From: Pedosphaera sp. | GTDB lineage: Bacteria > Verrucomicrobiota > Verrucomicrobiia > Limisphaerales > UBA9464 | Direction: 5' to 3' | DNA length: 43,346 bases | Assembly (NCBI GenBank): GCA_009695205.1 | Contig: SIBK01000034.1 | Coordinates: 1 to 43,346 of the forward strand | Shown: piece after piece, positions 8,237-17,055 of the stretch | Layout of the letters: each line of letters opens with the position of its first letter | Numbering within the stretch: the first letter of the stretch is position 1 | Notes under the pieces: model-generated | What the model was told of the DNA's origin: nothing | Database searches by the model: none | The model's input: the letters and a program-made list of their open reading frames with translations, nothing else | Position numbers and translations under genes: made by a program

Positions 8237-9942
8237 CGAGTGCCTTCCGTTTTTGTCGTGGGGCCGAGCAACGTTTGCAGAAACACGCTGAACACGACAC
8301 ACACGGCGCAGCCGATCAGATTGTACCAGAGATACCCGATGCTAAGAGTGAAGTAACCGACGATGACGAGCGTTTGTGACGCAAGAGCCGAGAAGAACAC
8401 CGCTGTGCCGCCAACGCGTTTCAGAAAGAACGCGACGAGGAAAACTCCGAGGACGACGCCGTAGAAAATCGAGCCGAGGATGTTGATCGCTTCGATAAGG
8501 TTTTCGGCAAATCCAGCGAAGAGGGCAAATCCAATCGCGCACACGCCCCAGAGAGCCGTGAACCATTTCGCGACGCGGATATTTCGGGCCTCATCGTGGG
8601 CTGTCAGCGGACGAAAGTGCCGCCAGAAGTCAATGGTGGTTGTCGTGCCCAGCGCGTTCAACTCGCTTGCCTTTGAACCCAGGGCGGCGGCGATCATCAC
8701 GGCGACGAGCAGGCCGATCAAGCCGTGCGGAAGCTGAGTCAGGATGAATGTGATGAAGACGTAATCGGAATCCTTGGTCTTCGCTCGGGGATCGGCGGCG
8801 GTGATCGCCGCTTTGGCCTGGGTGCGCACGGCTTCGACGCGGCGCTGAGAGTCGAGCATGGCGGTCCGGGCAGCGGATTCGAGCAAGGTGTCGTCGCGGG
8901 TGCGAGCCCTAAGCCAGGCCTGGATCTTCGTCTGGGCTTCAGCGCGCGCAGCAGCGTGATCTGCCTCTAGCGCGCGGAACTTGCCGGCGTCCGTTCCGTG
9001 CGCAAGACGTCGCCACTCGGCCTGGTTGAAGAACACCGGCGGGCGCTCGAACTGATAGAAGACGAACACCAGCGCGCCGAGGAGCAGGATGAAGAACTGC
9101 ATCGGGATCTTCAGCAGCGCGTTGAACATCAGACCGAGCCGGCCTTCCCGCAAAGACGCACCGCCAATGTAACGTTGCACCTGCGATTGATCGGTGCCGA
9201 AATAGGACAACGAGAGGAACAAGCCGCCCAGCAAGCCCGTCCAAAGTGTGTAACGCTTGCTGGGGTCCACTGAGAAATCAACCGCTTGGAGTTTTCCCAT
9301 TGCGCCGGCGATATGAGCGGCGCCGCCGAAGCCCAACCCTTCGGGCAGCTTCGCGAGCAAAATGACGAAGGCCGTCGCCATGCCGCCAAAGATCACGCCC
9401 ATCTGCCATTTTTGAGTAAGGCTGACCGCTTCGCTGCCGCCGGTGACGGTGTAGATGATGACGAGCGAACCGGTGAAGAGGATTGTCAGATCCAACCGCC
9501 AGCCGAGCACGGTGGAGAGGATTATCGCCGGCGCGTAAATCGTCACGCCTGAGGCAAGGCCGCGTTGTACAAGGAACAGCCCCGCGCCAAGCAGGCGTGT
9601 CTTCGCGTCGAAGCGCCGGCCGAGAAATTCATAAGCGGTATAGACACCGAGCCGTCGATAGATCGGCAGGAATACCGCACAGACGATGATGAGCGCCAGG
9701 GGCAGTCCGAAATAGTTTTGCACGAAACCAATTCCGCTCTCGAATCCCTGGCCCGGAATGGACAGGAAGGTGATTGCACTCGCTTGCGTCGCCATGACCG
9801 AGAGACCGATCGTGCCCCAGCGGGTAGACGCATTGCCCTTGAGGTAGGTGTCGAGATGGCTGGAGTGCCGGGTCTGCCACGTGCCATAGGCCGCAATGCC
9901 GAGCATCGTGCTGAGCAAAACAACCCAGTCCGTGAGATTCAT
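8233..9942 (-). CDS. Sodium:solute symporter (SSS family) with a long inserted hydrophilic loop
   Basis: This 569-residue inner-membrane transporter has about 13 predicted membrane segments. SSS features include STRWGTIGLSVMATQASAIT, FLSIPGQGFESGIGFVQNYF, VYTAYEFLGRRFDAKTRLLG and VTGGSEAVSLTQKWQ. A soluble stretch of about 95 residues, encoded near 8760-9045, separates FVFYQFERPPVFFNQAEW from SDYVFITFILTQLPHGL; it is rich in Ala, Arg and Glu and could form a coiled coil. The start at 9942, MNLTDWVVLL, overlaps the stop of the 49-aa gene as ATGA, and the stop overlaps the BshC-like start the same way. Substrate is unknown. SSS members move sugars, amino acids, sialic acid or vitamins with sodium. 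Context suggests an amino sugar or a pathway-linked solute, which is inference only. Confidence 0.88.
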   Translation of the reverse strand: MNLTDWVVLLSTMLGIAAYGTWQTRHSSHLDTYLKGNASTRWGTIGLSVMATQASAITFLSIPGQGFESGIGFVQNYFGLPLALIIVCAVFLPIYRRLGVYTAYEFLGRRFDAKTRLLGAGLFLVQRGLASGVTIYAPAIILSTVLGWRLDLTILFTGSLVIIYTVTGGSEAVSLTQKWQMGVIFGGMATAFVILLAKLPEGLGFGGAAHIAGAMGKLQAVDFSVDPSKRYTLWTGLLGGLFLSLSYFGTDQSQVQRYIGGASLREGRLGLMFNALLKIPMQFFILLLGALVFVFYQFERPPVFFNQAEWRRLAHGTDAGKFRALEADHAAARAEAQTKIQAWLRARTRDDTLLESAARTAMLDSQRRVEAVRTQAKAAITAADPRAKTKDSDYVFITFILTQLPHGLIGLLVAVMIAAALGSKASELNALGTTTTIDFWRHFRPLTAHDEARNIRVAKWFTALWGVCAIGFALFAGFAENLIEAINILGSIFYGVVLGVFLVAFFLKRVGGTAVFFSALASQTLVIVGYFTLSIGYLWYNLIGCAVCVVFSVFLQTLLGPTTKTEGTR

Positions 9943-10088
9943 GCGAACACTCGCGAGAAGAGCGCGAGCAAGACAACCACGACCACAAAGCAGCCGAACA
10001 CGAAAAGGTAGATTCCACGCCAAGTGCGGAATCCGGGCACACCCGGCGATTCATCGTCCATCGAATGATCGAGCGATGAAGGCTTCAT
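9939..10088 (-). CDS. 49-residue single-pass membrane protein, hypothetical
   Basis: The ATG at 10088 overlaps the stop of the PIG-L gene (ATGA), and the TGA at 9939-9941 overlaps the symporter start (ATGA). The product begins MKPSSLDHSMDDESPGVPGF and then has one hydrophobic helix, GIYLFVFGCFVVVVVLLALF, ending SRVFA. An acidic, soluble amino end followed by a single helix suggests an inner-membrane small protein. The two perfect four-base overlaps are the main evidence that it is translated. It may act as an accessory subunit of the neighbouring symporter, as small partners of SSS transporters do elsewhere, but no domain is recognisable. Confidence 0.75.
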   Translation of the reverse strand: MKPSSLDHSMDDESPGVPGFRTWRGIYLFVFGCFVVVVVLLALFSRVFA

Positions 10089-12631
10089 TTCCCCAGGGAA
10101 ACCAGATTGGCGAACAACCGATAGGCGCCGGGGACGCCTGCCGGCAACTGCCGGAAAAATGCGAGGCCGGTGTAAACATAGTAGCCCTTGCCGTGCGGAG
10201 CGATAATCACGCTGCTTTTGAGCGGCTCTTCGCCGGGATCGTTCATTGCAAGCACTGCCGTGTAGTGTTCGGTGTCCCATGTACTCGGGAAATACGCGCC
10301 GCGCTCCTGCACCCAACCGGTGAAATCCGCCGGACCGAGACGATTTGGCTTCGTGAGTGCGGCATGCTCCGGCGCAAGAAAGGACACGGGCGAATTCTCG
10401 TCCGTCACGCGCAGTTGGGGCGCGTTCCCTGCGATGGAAAGAGGATAGGGTCCAAGCTGCGACGCGTTCAGTCCGTTTGGCCGATTGTACTGGGCGACGA
10501 CCGTGCCGCCATTTTCAACAAACGCAAACAGCCCAGCAAGATTCGTTGCGAGGTCCGTGCGCTCGTTGAACGCGCGCACGCCGATGACGACGGCATCGAA
10601 TCCGCGCAGTTTTTCCGGAGTTAATTCAACGCCTGAAAGAGTGCTCACCGTATAGCCCAATTGCGTAAGACCTTCCAAGGTGTCGTCACCCGCACCGGGG
10701 AGGTAGCCAACCCGCTTGCCGCGAATGGCGAAATCAAACGCGGCTACCCGGAGCCGCGCCGCGGGTTGCAAGAGCTGCAGGGGAATGTGGTCGTAGTGAA
10801 TTTCGACGCGCTGGTTGCTGTAGAGTGCTCCACCAATCTCGGCGACAGCGAGGAAGCGGCCGGAAGCGGGTTCCGTGGGTGCGGTCACAACGAACGCCAG
10901 CCGCATTTTTTCTCCGGACTTCCGGAGCTTAAATGGCTGACTCGATGGGGAGACCGTCCAGCCTGTCGGCGACGCAATCCGCAGCGTGCCTTCCGTGTTT
11001 GCGCGTGCGGTCGCTATTTCGATTTCGACTGTTTTCTTCGCTCCCGGCGTAAAGAGCGCCACGCTGGAGCTGAAATGCAGTGACACCGGTGAAATGATCG
11101 CCAGCCTGCGGCCCGGCTTGCCGGCTGCGGTTGCTGCCCGCGGCTCATCCGTGACGACGAGCTTCTGGCCGCTCACCTCAAAAACATACTCTACCGGAAA
11201 CGGCGCTGGATTCTCTGGCTGACCGATCAATTTTGTCTCGGCGACGCGAAACATGCCCGCCGTCGATTCCTCGCGCAGCCAGTATGGGTGGGTCAGCGGC
11301 GTGTTCTTTGGAATCGTGAGCATCATTTCACCCGAAGTTTGCTCGCCGGACTTGAGTTCAACTCCCGGCGTGCTTCCACCGAGATTTGGCACCCGCACTT
11401 CGACCAATCGCAGGGGGATCTTCGAACGCGCAATTGCGTTGTGGCGGAACTTGAGAGGTTCGCCCGGAACGATTTCAGCCTCTGGCGTAACCGTTTCAAC
11501 CGACAGGCCGAGGCCCGCCTGGATAATCCGGTCGAGCTGCTGGCGCTTGTCATTTACGACGGGGTCATTTCCTAGCGCCGCGAGTCTTGTACGGATGGCA
11601 AGCAGCGCGGGAACACTCGCCGCAGGATCGTTGGTATTGAATTCCGCAATCACCTTTTCGGTGAGCTGGCTTATCTCGGCGCCACCGTTGGGAAAGCGTG
11701 CCCACGTGGGTTCAATCCCGTCCATGATGTCTTTTTCCGCGAGGTCGCCGCCGAGCACCGTAAACGTCTGCTCGTTCGGCCCACGGCTACCGCGCCCGCC
11801 GAAATTGCCGAAGCCTTGGGTGATATGCATGCCGCGACTGCGAGCGGCGATGGCGCCGAGCCCCTCGCCGGTCATCGGATCATTGCCACCAATGTCAACT
11901 CGAACGGTCGGCCCGGTCGCCGTGCCGCTGCCGCGCCCACCACCCCCATTCCAAAGCACGCGTTTTGGTTGCCACGGTGTGAGGCCCTCCGCGATTTGGT
12001 TCGGATACGCTTTGGGATCGCCGGCCAGTTTGAAGGCTTCAAAACCGAGAATCCCGGACGTGGTGTGATGCCCGTGCCCGCCGCTGCCCGGAGGGATGGG
12101 AAAGCGATTCACGATCACATCGGGTCGAAACTGCCGGATGATTCGCACCACATCGCTGAGCACTTCATCGTGATCCCAGAAGCGCAGCGTCTCCTCGGGC
12201 GTCTTCGAGTAGCCGAAGTCCATCGCCCGTGTGAAAAACTGCCGCCCCCCGTCGACCCGGCGCGCGGCGAGCAGTTCCTGCGTGCGGGCAACGCCAAGCT
12301 TCTCGCCGAACTCAGGGCCGATTTCGTTTTGTCCGCCGTCGCCGCGCGTCAACGAGAGGTAGGCCGTGCGATAACCCCGTTTACGGGCGAAGTAGGTGAT
12401 CAGTTGCGTATTCTCGTCATCGGGATGCGCCCCGATGTGGAGCACCGTGGCTACGGTGTTGAAGCTGCGGATCTCTTGCTCAATCGCGGAGCTCGACGCA
12501 GGTACGGCATCACTGGCCAGGGAGCTGTTGGCCAACAGAGCTGACACGGTCCCGAACAACAGCGCGTCGAAGATAATGCGTGGGGTCATTGAACAGCGCG
12601 CACACATCCCCTCATTGAAGTTCATGGCCAC
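10085..12631 (-). CDS. Secreted PIG-L deacetylase with carboxyl ThuA/glutamine-amidotransferase-like domain
   Basis: The product has about 848 residues. ATGs at 12631, 12625, 12607 and 12589 are all possible; the last gives a good signal peptide, MTPRIIFDALLFGTVSALLA. After the signal comes a PIG-L/LmbE domain with TVLHIGAHPDDENTQLITYF, the LTRGDGGQNEIGPEFGEKLG segment and a zinc ligand region GSGGHGHHTTSGILGFEAF. A Gly-rich stretch, WNGGGGRGSG, follows. The middle is beta-sandwich-like (GTLRIASPTGWTVSPSSQPF), and the end resembles a class-I amidotransferase/ThuA fold (VVIGVRAFNERTDLATNLAG, GTVVAQYNRPNGLN, GKGYYVYTGLAFFRQ). It probably deacetylates an N-acetyl sugar conjugate outside the cytoplasm. 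It belongs to the same superfamily as BshB1 but differs in location and size. Its ATGA overlap with the 49-aa gene places it in the bacillithiol-type operon. Confidence 0.85.
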   Translation of the reverse strand: MAMNFNEGMCARCSMTPRIIFDALLFGTVSALLANSSLASDAVPASSSAIEQEIRSFNTVATVLHIGAHPDDENTQLITYFARKRGYRTAYLSLTRGDGGQNEIGPEFGEKLGVARTQELLAARRVDGGRQFFTRAMDFGYSKTPEETLRFWDHDEVLSDVVRIIRQFRPDVIVNRFPIPPGSGGHGHHTTSGILGFEAFKLAGDPKAYPNQIAEGLTPWQPKRVLWNGGGGRGSGTATGPTVRVDIGGNDPMTGEGLGAIAARSRGMHITQGFGNFGGRGSRGPNEQTFTVLGGDLAEKDIMDGIEPTWARFPNGGAEISQLTEKVIAEFNTNDPAASVPALLAIRTRLAALGNDPVVNDKRQQLDRIIQAGLGLSVETVTPEAEIVPGEPLKFRHNAIARSKIPLRLVEVRVPNLGGSTPGVELKSGEQTSGEMMLTIPKNTPLTHPYWLREESTAGMFRVAETKLIGQPENPAPFPVEYVFEVSGQKLVVTDEPRAATAAGKPGRRLAIISPVSLHFSSSVALFTPGAKKTVEIEIATARANTEGTLRIASPTGWTVSPSSQPFKLRKSGEKMRLAFVVTAPTEPASGRFLAVAEIGGALYSNQRVEIHYDHIPLQLLQPAARLRVAAFDFAIRGKRVGYLPGAGDDTLEGLTQLGYTVSTLSGVELTPEKLRGFDAVVIGVRAFNERTDLATNLAGLFAFVENGGTVVAQYNRPNGLNASQLGPYPLSIAGNAPQLRVTDENSPVSFLAPEHAALTKPNRLGPADFTGWVQERGAYFPSTWDTEHYTAVLAMNDPGEEPLKSSVIIAPHGKGYYVYTGLAFFRQLPAGVPGAYRLFANLVSLGK

Positions 12632-12667
12632 GGGGACCTGGAACGAAAGTTGAGCGTGTACGCCACA

Positions 12668-13234
12668 CTAATGCTTTACTGTGAAGGCCACCGAAAATTG
12701 GGTGTTCTCCCACATCATTTTCAAGTGGCCGCCGCCCGACAGATTTTTCTGCACGGCCATGGTGAATTGGTCCACGGTCTTTTCCAGGGCTTCCTTTTTG
12801 AGGTCCACTCGTGCCAGATCATTTTTCTCGCTCACCGGAACTCCCCATTGCCCGACAGTCTTGCTAATAGCCAGCTTCGACGTGCCGCTTCCATCGGGCA
12901 CCATGTACAAAGTGTAGGCTCCCGGTGGGACCGTAGTTTCACCGATCACGAGCGGCTGTTGGGTGATGAGGAGGGTGGCCTCATCGGAACCCATCCGCCA
13001 CGCTTTGCCGTAAGGCACCAGTCCGCCCCAGATTTTTCGGGTCGCGCCGGTCTTGGGATCTTTGGAGAACGGACGCCCGTAGGTAACGGTGACGCGATTG
13101 CCGTCGATCACAGCACTCGTGGTTTCATGCGGGCTGACACCTCCGCTGGATGCCACGCGGGGTTGCTGCGCCACCAGAGGGGATGCAAGGGTGAGGGCGG
13201 CGATGATTGTGAGGATGGACTTCAGTGTGTTCAT
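12668..13234 (-). CDS. DUF2911 family exported protein
   Basis: This 188-residue protein begins with a clear signal peptide, MNTLKSILTIIAALTLASPL, cleaved around VAQQ. The family core is present: VTVTYGRPFSKDPKTG, RKIWGGLVPYGKAWRMGSDE, ATLLITQQPLVIGETTVPPG, AYTLYMVPD and the final WENTQFSVAFTVKH. DUF2911 proteins are small periplasmic or secreted beta-rich proteins of unknown function. The gene ends with TAG at 12668-12670, 36 bp before the longest PIG-L start, so it may head the operon. A 118-bp spacer separates it from the acyl carrier protein gene on the same strand. Confidence 0.9.
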   Translation of the reverse strand: MNTLKSILTIIAALTLASPLVAQQPRVASSGGVSPHETTSAVIDGNRVTVTYGRPFSKDPKTGATRKIWGGLVPYGKAWRMGSDEATLLITQQPLVIGETTVPPGAYTLYMVPDGSGTSKLAISKTVGQWGVPVSEKNDLARVDLKKEALEKTVDQFTMAVQKNLSGGGHLKMMWENTQFSVAFTVKH

Positions 13235-13352
13235 GGTATCTGTGACAGGCTGGGGTTATTGGTTAACTACAGTGGACGTGATGAGTCAGAATGTTCCGCT
13301 TCGGAGAAGCCGACAGCCGGCAAACGGTAGTGGCATAGTATTTGTTGAGGAC

Positions 13353-13646
13353 CTATTTGTTGAGGACTATTTGCGCGTCCGCTTCCAGGGCCGCATCGAT
13401 GGTGTTGACGCTTTGCAGCGTCTTCCGCGCGGTTTCTGGATCGGGAATCTTCAATCCGTAATTCTTGTCGAGCGCGACGACCAGTTGGAGTGCATCCACG
13501 GAATCCAACCCTAGACTGCCCGGGCCGAACAGCGGCTGGTCATCCCCGATTTCCTCCAGTCCGGATTGCAGCATGAGATTCTCCATCATCATGCGTTTGA
13601 TGTCTTGTTTGATCGTTGCCGGGTTGTGCATTACAGGTGCGGCCAT
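13353..13646 (-). CDS. Acyl carrier protein (phosphopantetheine-binding)
   Basis: The 97-residue product has the carrier-protein motif LGLDSVDALQLVVALDKNYG; the Ser of DSVD is the site for 4'-phosphopantetheine. A second in-frame ATG at 13631 (MHNPATIKQDIK) would give a more standard length. The sequence before the motif, DDQPLFGPGSLG, is more like carriers of specialised lipid or polyene clusters than primary AcpP. No ketosynthase, dehydratase or acyltransferase is present in the window. The neighbours to the right are decayed, among them an MMPL exporter and a lipoprotein of the sort found with such carriers, so this may be an orphaned but still intact gene. Confidence 0.88.
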   Translation of the reverse strand: MAAPVMHNPATIKQDIKRMMMENLMLQSGLEEIGDDQPLFGPGSLGLDSVDALQLVVALDKNYGLKIPDPETARKTLQSVNTIDAALEADAQIVLNK

Positions 13647-13767
13647 TCATTTGGTGCGGATCCACAGACTGTGACAGGCGCGGCGGAAGAGCAAGCCGGG
13701 AAGGGGGGCGGTCGCAGTAAATTTCATTTTGGACATTCCCGGACGAATTGGCTGAAAGTGCCTCTTT

Positions 13768-15438
13768 ATGACGTTGGGTTCGACTGTTGTCCGAGCAGTT
13801 CACTTATGCAGCCAAATCGGCCGCTGTGTTTCCTTCCTTTTTTTGGCTTTCTGGACTTTCCATTCAACACGAAGCGCCCTTCCCACCCGTTTGATCCTGT
13901 CCCTGGATGGAGTCGCTTATCGTGACGTGAAAGCTTTGCAAGCAGGCGTCACCCGCACAAATGTTTGGGGAAGGCGAATCCACCGTCAGGCCTTCACCAC
14001 CCGGCAAGGGTACTTTCCGGTCAGCCGCATGGTCTCGACGTTTCCGTCCACGAGTGACGTGGCGTGGACGGACATTTTTGGCGATCGCCCGTTGCCAGGG
14101 TATCAGCGCACTTATTTCAGCTGGGCGGCGAACTCGCAAATTGCGCGGAACGGTGTCACCACGTCCATGGAGCATGAATTGCAGATGCAGATGCACATGC
14201 AGGTAGAGAAGGGTTTCATCCGTGCGATGGGTTACCTCGATCCAGTCCACATTTTTGAGTACGAACTGAAGGGTCTCCTGGAAGATTTTTGGAAGACCCA
14301 GAGCAGGGACACCAACTACTACGCGTACATCCGTTCGTCCGACGACGCCCAGCACATGGGGCGCGACATTGTTTCCCTGCTCTGCAAGCTCGACAAGCAA
14401 CTTCAAGAGTTGCCCCGCCGCTACCGTGCACAGGAGGGACATGATCTCCAGATCCTCATTCTCTCGGATCACGGACACAATCATGCCGGGACCGGCAAGC
14501 GCGTCGCGGTTCGAGGCTTTCTAAAAGAGCCGGCTACCGGATTTCAAAATCCATGGTGAATTCAAAGGATGTTGTGCTTCCCACCGTTGGAATTGAATCG
14601 TGGGTGGAAATTCATAATTCGCCATCTGAAACCCAAGCGCTCATGGAACGGCTCACTCGACTTCAAGGCGTGGACATTTTGACAGCTGCGGCTCCGGGTC
14701 AGACCAACCGCTTCTGGTCATGAACGCCACGGGTGAACGGGCCGTCATTGAATGGAATCCCGTTCAGAACGCTTTTCGGTATTCACCCGAAAAGGGAGAT
14801 CCCCTCAACTACCGTCCTGTAATCGAATCGCTCGCCCGGAAAGATCTGCTCGACACCGACGGCTATGCCCAGCCGATGCCTGGATGGGCGAAACCATGAC
14901 CCATCATTACCCTTTGGCGCTCGAGCGGATAGTTTGCGGCCTCACGCGAGTCAACCTCAATCCCGCGACGATTCTCATCAGCCTGGACAACCATTACTTC
15001 AACGCCCGGTGGTTGATCGAACGAGGCAGCCGGCTCGTGTCCTGCGACAGCACTCATGGCGGCCTGGACGACATCAATTCCGTCGGAATTCTGCTGAGCA
15101 ATTTCACTCCCACCCCGGATACTTCGAGCCGTCGGGTCACCAGATTGTTTGATGATCTTCCCGGATTACGCCAATATCGTGCGGAGCAGAGTGGCGCCGA
15201 ATGGGTCACCGAAAAAGAACAGACACTGACGCGAATCGTGCGCACGCAGTTTGATCGGGATTTCCAATTGTTACCGAATGATGACGTTTTCCTGCGAATA
15301 TGGGCGCCGCAGTTTTCTCGCATGAATTCATCGGTTAACACGAGGGCGTTCATGTTAAAACCCGCACTCAACGCTGCGGCACGCAGCAAGGGGCCCTTTT
15401 CTCCCAAAACCGAAGCCGTGGTCCGATTGGCTGCTTGA
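13768..15438 (+). pseudogene. Decayed alkaline-phosphatase-superfamily gene with at least three frameshifts
   Basis: Consistent coding sequence jumps between frames. The first frame runs from a hydrophobic leader near 13830 through LILSLDGVAYRDVKALQAG, MVSTFPSTSDVAWTDIFG and LILSDHGHNHAG, typical of the alkaline phosphatase/phosphodiesterase superfamily. Near 14530 it shifts to SKDVVLPTVGIESWVEIHN and DILTAAAPGQTNRF, near 14718 to MNATGERAVIEWNPVQ and PVIESLARKDLLDTDGYA, and near 14872 to DAWMGETMTHHYPLALERIV, NPATILISLDNHYFNARWLI and STHGGLDDINSVGILLSN. Each piece is followed within a few codons by a stop in its own frame. The product would have been an exported hydrolase of about 520-550 residues. 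The 3' end, near 15330-15438, is uncertain because the MMPL remnant meets it on the other strand. Confidence 0.75.
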
Positions 15439-17055
15439 AATTCGCCCCGCGGCCATAGCACGTCCGGCAGCAGATAGCGGCCGATAAGCTGATTTGTCAC
15501 CGCGCCATTCAGCAGTTCCTCGGCCTTGGCGATGCGTTGATAGACTTCGATTTCGTCGGGCCGGAAATGATCAGACAGAGCGGTTGTGGCGGCAGACCCA
15601 GTTCGGATATCATTTCATCCAATGTCGTCTGCGCTGCGCCGCGGCGGGGCTGCAAGGCATTTCCGCTCCGGTCCAGTCCCGATTATTGAAAGCACAGGAC
15701 CGCGCACCCGGCGAACAGAATCAAACCTGTCATTAGCAGCGCGGCTCGGCAGGAGGATTTTTCCGCTGGGGCGATGCTGGGCATCGGTGGTTCCTGCGGC
15801 GCATTGAAATAGTTCCACCAACGGAATGGCGTTTGCGTTGGCCGCGGTTTCCTGCGGTCGGGAAACAGGGTTGGCAGGTAAATCATTACCATCATGAGTG
15901 CCGTGACGCCGATGCCGATGGCGACGAGCGTGCCGAGCTGGCCCAGGCCGGGCAACCTTCCGAGGTTCAAGACTAGGAACGCGCTCATCGTGGTGATGGC
16001 GGCCCACAGAATGCTTGGCGCAATCGCCCGTCGGATTCCCGGCACCGTCATTTCCGGATGCGCGAGCGCTTCCTGATAATGGATGACGGCATAATCTACC
16101 GCCAACCCCAGCAGCACGGCGGCGAAGCCCATGCTCACCACACTGATTATTCCCAACACCAGTCCGCCCAGCGCCAGAGTTGCCATCAGAATCAACGCGA
16201 GCAACACGAGCAACCACAACATCGGCCGCAATCGCCGATGAGTGAGCCAGAATAAAAAGGCGATGATCACTGAGGTTCCAACACTGAATGGCTCATGTCG
16301 TGTTGCATGCTCGTAGCGATTTCCTCTACGAAAACCGGACGCCCGGTGTAGCCGATCACGATGCCTTTCCAGTCGGCTTTCGATGGGCTTGCCTGCAGTT
16401 CAGCCACGGCCGCGTGAATAGATTTCAACCAACTTTCGCACGAACGGTAACTGGTCAAATCCAGGGCGGATCGCACATACAAGAGCTGAACTTTTCCATC
16501 GGATGAAGCGAACATCTGTTGCCCCTGATCCATCGAAATGCCGCTGAAGTTGCTCAACGCCCGCATTGTCAACAGGTCAAAGGGGTCAAACGAACGGCGC
16601 GCCAGATCCATCGGCGACATTGAAGTCGCAAGCATTTCCTTGGTTTGATCCAAGACCGGTTTGAGACGGTCGGGAGCCAGACGATTGATGAGGGTGCCGA
16701 AGAATTCCTCCGGTTGATTGAACCACAACCAGCCCAACAGCTCGCCCAATTGCTCCGGCGTTTCCATCCAGGGCGGCTGCCAAGTTACTTCCTCGACCAG
16801 ATTGGGATGTTGCCGCAAGCGGACTGCCAGTTCGCCCGCCAGTCGTTCGGCCTGTTCGGCTTCCGGCGCGCGGAGCGTGACAATTAATTCGCGGGCGTTG
16901 GTGAAGTGGTGCTGGTAAAGTTTCAGACCTTGCACCGTTGTCTCGTCCGGCGGTAACAGGTCGAGGATGTCCACATCAAAGCGCAGTCGCTACAGGCCGA
17001 GGCAGACCGCCACGGCGAGAAACGCCCACCACCATCGCTTCAGGAACAAACTCAC
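15315..17055 (-). pseudogene. Decayed and truncated MMPL/RND-family exporter gene
   Basis: The ancestral start is a GTG at 17053-17055: VSLFLKRWWWAFLAVAVCLG, then an in-frame TAG at 16990-16992, then RLRFDVDILDLLPPDETTVQ. The first periplasmic domain continues to VFVEEIATSMQHDMSHSV. A one-base shift near 16275 leads to VIIAFLFWLTHRRLRPMLWL and the MMPL signature GFAAVLLGLAVDYAVIHYQE. Further shifts near 15690 and 15560 lead to AQTTLDEMISELG and then to YQRIAKAEELLNGAVTNQLI and LPDVLWPRGEFQAANR from the second periplasmic domain. The second transmembrane bundle is missing; similarity stops around 15315-15340, where the opposite-strand pseudogene ends. The family exports lipids, pigments or polyketide-type products. 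Confidence 0.8.
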
